Source of the DNA: Mycolicibacterium baixiangningiae
GTDB taxonomy: Bacteria > Actinomycetota > Actinomycetes > Mycobacteriales > Mycobacteriaceae
Direction of reading: 5' to 3'
NCBI RefSeq assembly: GCF_016313185.1
Contig: NZ_CP066218.1
Location: forward strand, 5,766,001 to 5,830,000
DNA length: 64,000 nt
Shown: positions 61,223 to 64,000 of the stretch, piece by piece
How the letters are laid out: every line of letters starts with the position of its first letter
Position numbering within the stretch: position 1 is the stretch's first letter
The notes under the pieces: generated by a model
What the model was told of the DNA's origin: nothing
The model's input: only the letters and a program-made list of their open reading frames with translations
The model's database searches: none
Position numbers and translations under genes: made by a program

Positions 61223-62416
61223 ATGACCGACATCACTCCGAGCGCCGAGGACCTGCGCGCCGAGGTGCGCGCCTGGCTCGAGCAGAACTGGACCAGCCTG
61301 CCGAAGTCGAAAGATCCTTGGGTGGCGTCCCCGGAGCGCGTCGCCTGGCTCGAGAAGGTGCTCGACGCCGGCTACGCGGTCCCCACCTACCCGACCGAGT
61401 GGTTCGGCCGCGCCTATCCGAACCACCTGGCCGCCGCCATCGAGCAGGAGTTCAAAGCGGTCCGGGCCCCCGGCGCCCGCCGCGACAAATACAGCATCCC
61501 GGCGAACACCGTGCTGACGTTCGGCACTGACCGCATCAAGCGAGAGTTGTTGCGGGACTTCCTCACCGAACGGGCCAGTACCTGCCTGCTCTACAGCGAA
61601 CCCGGTGCGGGGTCGGACCTCGCCGGGGTGCACGCCACCGCGGTCCGCGACGGTGACCAGTGGGTGGTCAACGGGCAGAAGGTGTGGACCTCGGGTGCGG
61701 CGACGGCCGACTACGGGTTGCTGCTGGCCCGCACGGACTGGGACGTACCCAAGCACAAGGGTCTGAGCTTCTTCATCCTGCCGATGAAGCAACCCGGTAT
61801 CGAGGTCAGACCGCTGGTGCAGATCACCGGCGAGTCCCACTTCAACGAGGTGTTCATCAGCGACGCAGAGGTTTCCGACGACTTCCTCATCGGCGGCGCC
61901 GGCAACGGCTGGCGTGTGCTGCAGACGGCGTTGGCCTACGAGCGCTCCATCATGGGCGACGGCGGCCGCGGATCGCGCAACAGCTCACGCGCCGACAGCC
62001 TCGTCGAACTCGCCCGCGCTCACGACCGGCTCGACGATCCGGTGATCCGGGACTCGCTGGCAACGGTGCTGGCCCTGCGAGAACTCAACCGGCTCAACAA
62101 CGCCCGCGCGAAGGCGTCGGCCTCCCAGGGCACGTCGAGCTCCATCATGTCCCTCGGCAAGCTCGCCATGTCCGGCATCCTGCACACCGAGGCGCGGGTG
62201 AAAACCGACATCATCGGGGCCGAGGCGCTGCTGGCCGGACCCGACAACCCGGAGGCCGACGACATCAACTTCCTCACGCTCAACGCGTATTTCACCTCGA
62301 TCGGCGGTGGAACCGATCAGATCCAGCGCACCATCATCGGTGAGCGCGTCCTCGGCCTGCCCAAGGAACCCGAGGTCGACCGGGACATCCCGTTCCGCGA
62401 CGCCCGGCGGAACTGA
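61223..62416 (+). CDS. Acyl-CoA dehydrogenase (FadE-type, partner)
   Basis: A 397-residue acyl-CoA dehydrogenase. FAD-domain elements are YSEPGAGSDLAGVHATAV, GQKVWTSGA, GIEVRPLVQITGESHFNEVF and AYFTSIGGGTDQIQRTIIGE. The position of the usual catalytic Glu in the last segment reads GGTDQIQR, consistent with a heterotetramer where the other subunit contributes. It is coupled to the class III CoA-transferase gene 3 bases downstream. A branched or cyclic acyl-CoA is the likely substrate. Confidence 0.93.
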   Translation: MTDITPSAEDLRAEVRAWLEQNWTSLPKSKDPWVASPERVAWLEKVLDAGYAVPTYPTEWFGRAYPNHLAAAIEQEFKAVRAPGARRDKYSIPANTVLTFGTDRIKRELLRDFLTERASTCLLYSEPGAGSDLAGVHATAVRDGDQWVVNGQKVWTSGAATADYGLLLARTDWDVPKHKGLSFFILPMKQPGIEVRPLVQITGESHFNEVFISDAEVSDDFLIGGAGNGWRVLQTALAYERSIMGDGGRGSRNSSRADSLVELARAHDRLDDPVIRDSLATVLALRELNRLNNARAKASASQGTSSSIMSLGKLAMSGILHTEARVKTDIIGAEALLAGPDNPEADDINFLTLNAYFTSIGGGTDQIQRTIIGERVLGLPKEPEVDRDIPFRDARRN

Positions 62417-62419
62417 CCG

Positions 62420-64000
62420 ATGACCCAGCCCTACGACACCACCGCCTACGACCCTCCGCTGGCGGGCATCCGGATCCTCGACCTGTCCTCGGGACCCATG
62501 ACCGCGGTCGGTCGTCTCCTCGCCGACCTCGGCGCGCACGTGACGGCGGTCGACCTGGCCGGCATCACCGCGGACACGCAGGTCGGTCCGCGGTTCGGAC
62601 CGGTGGCGCTGGCGACCGCGATCAACCGGCTCGGTGTGGCACCCGCCGCCATCGACCCGTCCACCCCGGCGGGCCGGCACCAATGGACCGGATTGCTCGA
62701 CACCGCCGACATCCTCATCGAGGGCTCCCGGCCGGGTTCCGGCGCCGAACGCCGTCTGGCGGTCGACGAGATCCGCGCCGCCCACCCGGGCCTGGTGGTG
62801 TTGTCGCTCAGCGACTTCGGCCGCGACAACGACTTCTCGAGTTGGCAGGCCACCACCCCGGTGCTGCACGCCTTGACCAGTGAGCTGTCCCGATCCGGTA
62901 TCCCGGGCCGGGAGCCGCTGATCCCGCCGGGCGAGCAACTGCCGTACCACGTCGCGGCCGCCCAAGCGGCGGTCGCGGTGCTCAGCGTGCTGCTCGACCG
63001 GCTGCGCACCGGCATCGGCGACCGCATCGACTTCGCGATCGTCGAGGGCGCGATGCAGGCACTCGACCCGCCGTTCGGGACGATGGGGACGGCGTCGGTG
63101 GGAGTGCCCGTCGCTCAGCAGCGGCGCAATTGGGCAGCCGAGCGGCTGCGCTATCCGATCGTGCCCTGCTCCGACGGCTACATCCGGATCTGCCTGCTGG
63201 CCAAACGCCAGTGGCACGGGATGTTCGAATGGATGGGCCGCCCAGAGGAGTTCGCCGATCCCCGGTTCGAGGGTCTGCGGGATCGACTGACCTCGGCCCC
63301 GCTCTGGGCCGCCATCGAGGCGTTCTGCGCCGACAAGTCGCGCAACGACCTGGAACGTCAAGGGCAGCAACACGGTGTGCCGACCGCCGCGGTGCTGAGC
63401 ATGACCGAGGCACTGACCACCGACCAGGTCACCGCGCGTGGTTTCTTCGGCGACGTCGAGTTCTCCCCCGGCCTCGTCGCTCCCGTTCCGCGCGGTGTCG
63501 TCGAAATCGACGGACACCGCGCGAGCACCACCACCGCACCCGGCGGCGACGACGAGCGGCCGGCCGGTGCGCCGATTCTGTTGCAGCGCAATCGGACCGA
63601 CCAGGGTCTGCCGTTGGAAGGACTGCGGGTGCTCGACCTCGGCGTGATCGTCGTCGGCGCCGACACGGGGCGGCTCTTCGGTGATCTCGGCGCCGATGTC
63701 ATCAAGATCGAGAACGCGGGGTTCCCGGACGGCATGCGCCCTGGCCGCAGCCTGATGAACGCGAGCTTTGCGGGCGGGCATCGCAACAAGCGCTCGATCG
63801 GCATCGATCTGCGGGCCCCCGAAGGCCAGGCCCTGGCGCACCGATTGGTGCGCGACGCCGACGTTGTGCTGACGAACTTCAAACCCGGCGTCGCGGCGGG
63901 ACTCGCCATGGACTTCGACGTGCTGAAATCGGTCAACCCCGGTGTCGTGGTCGTGGACAGTTCGGCGTTCGGCCCCACCGGTCCGTGGGCACAGCGCCTC
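62420..64000 (+). CDS. Tandem class III CoA-transferase (CaiB/BaiF), 3' partial
   Basis: The frame is open from the ATG at 62420 to the end of the window (527 codons) and continues beyond. Two CaiB/BaiF domains follow each other: the first starts GIRILDLSSGPMTAVGRLLA; a second starts around residue 406 with LRVLDLGVIVVGADTGRLFG, then DVIKIENAGFPDG and NKRSIGIDLRAPEGQ. The whole protein should be near 800 residues. In the first domain the nucleophile segment reads DFAIVEGAM, with Glu where the usual Asp stands. It would transfer CoA to the acid oxidised by the two dehydrogenases. Confidence 0.9.
   Translation, partial: MTQPYDTTAYDPPLAGIRILDLSSGPMTAVGRLLADLGAHVTAVDLAGITADTQVGPRFGPVALATAINRLGVAPAAIDPSTPAGRHQWTGLLDTADILIEGSRPGSGAERRLAVDEIRAAHPGLVVLSLSDFGRDNDFSSWQATTPVLHALTSELSRSGIPGREPLIPPGEQLPYHVAAAQAAVAVLSVLLDRLRTGIGDRIDFAIVEGAMQALDPPFGTMGTASVGVPVAQQRRNWAAERLRYPIVPCSDGYIRICLLAKRQWHGMFEWMGRPEEFADPRFEGLRDRLTSAPLWAAIEAFCADKSRNDLERQGQQHGVPTAAVLSMTEALTTDQVTARGFFGDVEFSPGLVAPVPRGVVEIDGHRASTTTAPGGDDERPAGAPILLQRNRTDQGLPLEGLRVLDLGVIVVGADTGRLFGDLGADVIKIENAGFPDGMRPGRSLMNASFAGGHRNKRSIGIDLRAPEGQALAHRLVRDADVVLTNFKPGVAAGLAMDFDVLKSVNPGVVVVDSSAFGPTGPWAQRL

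Noticed and set aside
61985..63841. A 618-codon minus-strand frame opposite the FadE and CoA-transferase genes.
   Set aside because: Antisense shadow; the plus strand has clear domains in this stretch.
1..64000. Search for CRISPR arrays, insertion sequences, integrases and phage attachment sites.
   Set aside because: No spaced repeat arrays, transposase or integrase motifs were seen; the only large direct repeat is the 109-base pair in the glutamate synthase relics.

Overview
The window is high-GC actinobacterial DNA, most likely from a free-living, fast-growing mycobacterium (Mycolicibacterium type). The signs are a 13E12-type DUF222/HNH nuclease, a Tat-exported DUF1906 protein closely resembling M. 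tuberculosis Rv2525c, a DUF3516 Ski2-like helicase, a DUF3263 protein, a HelR-type RNA polymerase motor behind a rifamycin-associated element, paired FadE-type acyl-CoA dehydrogenases, many GTG starts and many 4-base start/stop overlaps. No rRNA, tRNA, CRISPR array or recognisable transposase was found. Both ends cut a gene: a 2-oxoacid:ferredoxin oxidoreductase at position 1 and a tandem class III CoA-transferase at 64000.

Region 1 (1-14.4 kb) is an unusual 2-oxoacid set: fused indolepyruvate-type ferredoxin oxidoreductase, class I aminotransferase, MBL hydrolase, IlvD-type dehydratase with a divergent LysR regulator, an AceE-like E1 with an E2 lacking the usual subunit-binding domain (plus a DUF3263 protein), and an acetolactate-synthase-like carboligase with altered N-terminal motifs. 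No IlvC, IlvN or E3 is present, so this is not a standard branched-chain operon. Region 2 (14.4-19.2 kb) holds a 14-helix-type MFS exporter with a long leader, an SDR and a TetR regulator. Region 3 (19.3-29.8 kb) is a tightly coupled ten-gene run: LLM flavin monooxygenase, two crotonases, acyl-CoA ligase, creatininase-family amidohydrolase, flavin reductase, MmgE/PrpD, alpha-hydroxyacid oxidase, epoxide-hydrolase-like protein and Lrp regulator. It looks like a catabolic pathway for an unknown cyclic or amide-containing acid. The MFS leader and this operon share almost the same promoter/operator.

Region 4 (29.9-39.3 kb) has a dipeptide/oligopeptide-type ABC importer ending in an MHS symporter gene, divergent from a three-gene nitrile hydratase/thiocyanate hydrolase-type set. 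A 13-bp inverted repeat lies between them. Region 5 (39.3-52.9 kb) has housekeeping and stress genes: helicase, Nudix, threonine aldolase, ArsR-VOC, HelR, SDR-LysR, small secreted proteins, HNH nuclease, a serine-hydrolase lipoprotein and the Rv2525c-like protein. Region 6 (52.9-58.4 kb) has a coiled-coil M15-like exported protein, then a MarR regulator and CmcJ/NvfI-family oxidoreductase lying between two decayed copies of an FMN-glutamate synthase gene that share an identical 109-bp direct repeat, then a GH5-like exported hydrolase. Region 7 (58.9-64 kb) has a membrane diguanylate cyclase and an operon of two acyl-CoA dehydrogenases with a CoA-transferase.

The first 30 kb and the MarR-CmcJ segment look less GC-biased than the rest by eye, which fits accessory DNA. 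The best candidates for undescribed biology are the region 3 pathway with its shared operator, the region 1 2-oxoacid system, and the MarR-CmcJ cassette in the duplicated glutamate synthase relic.
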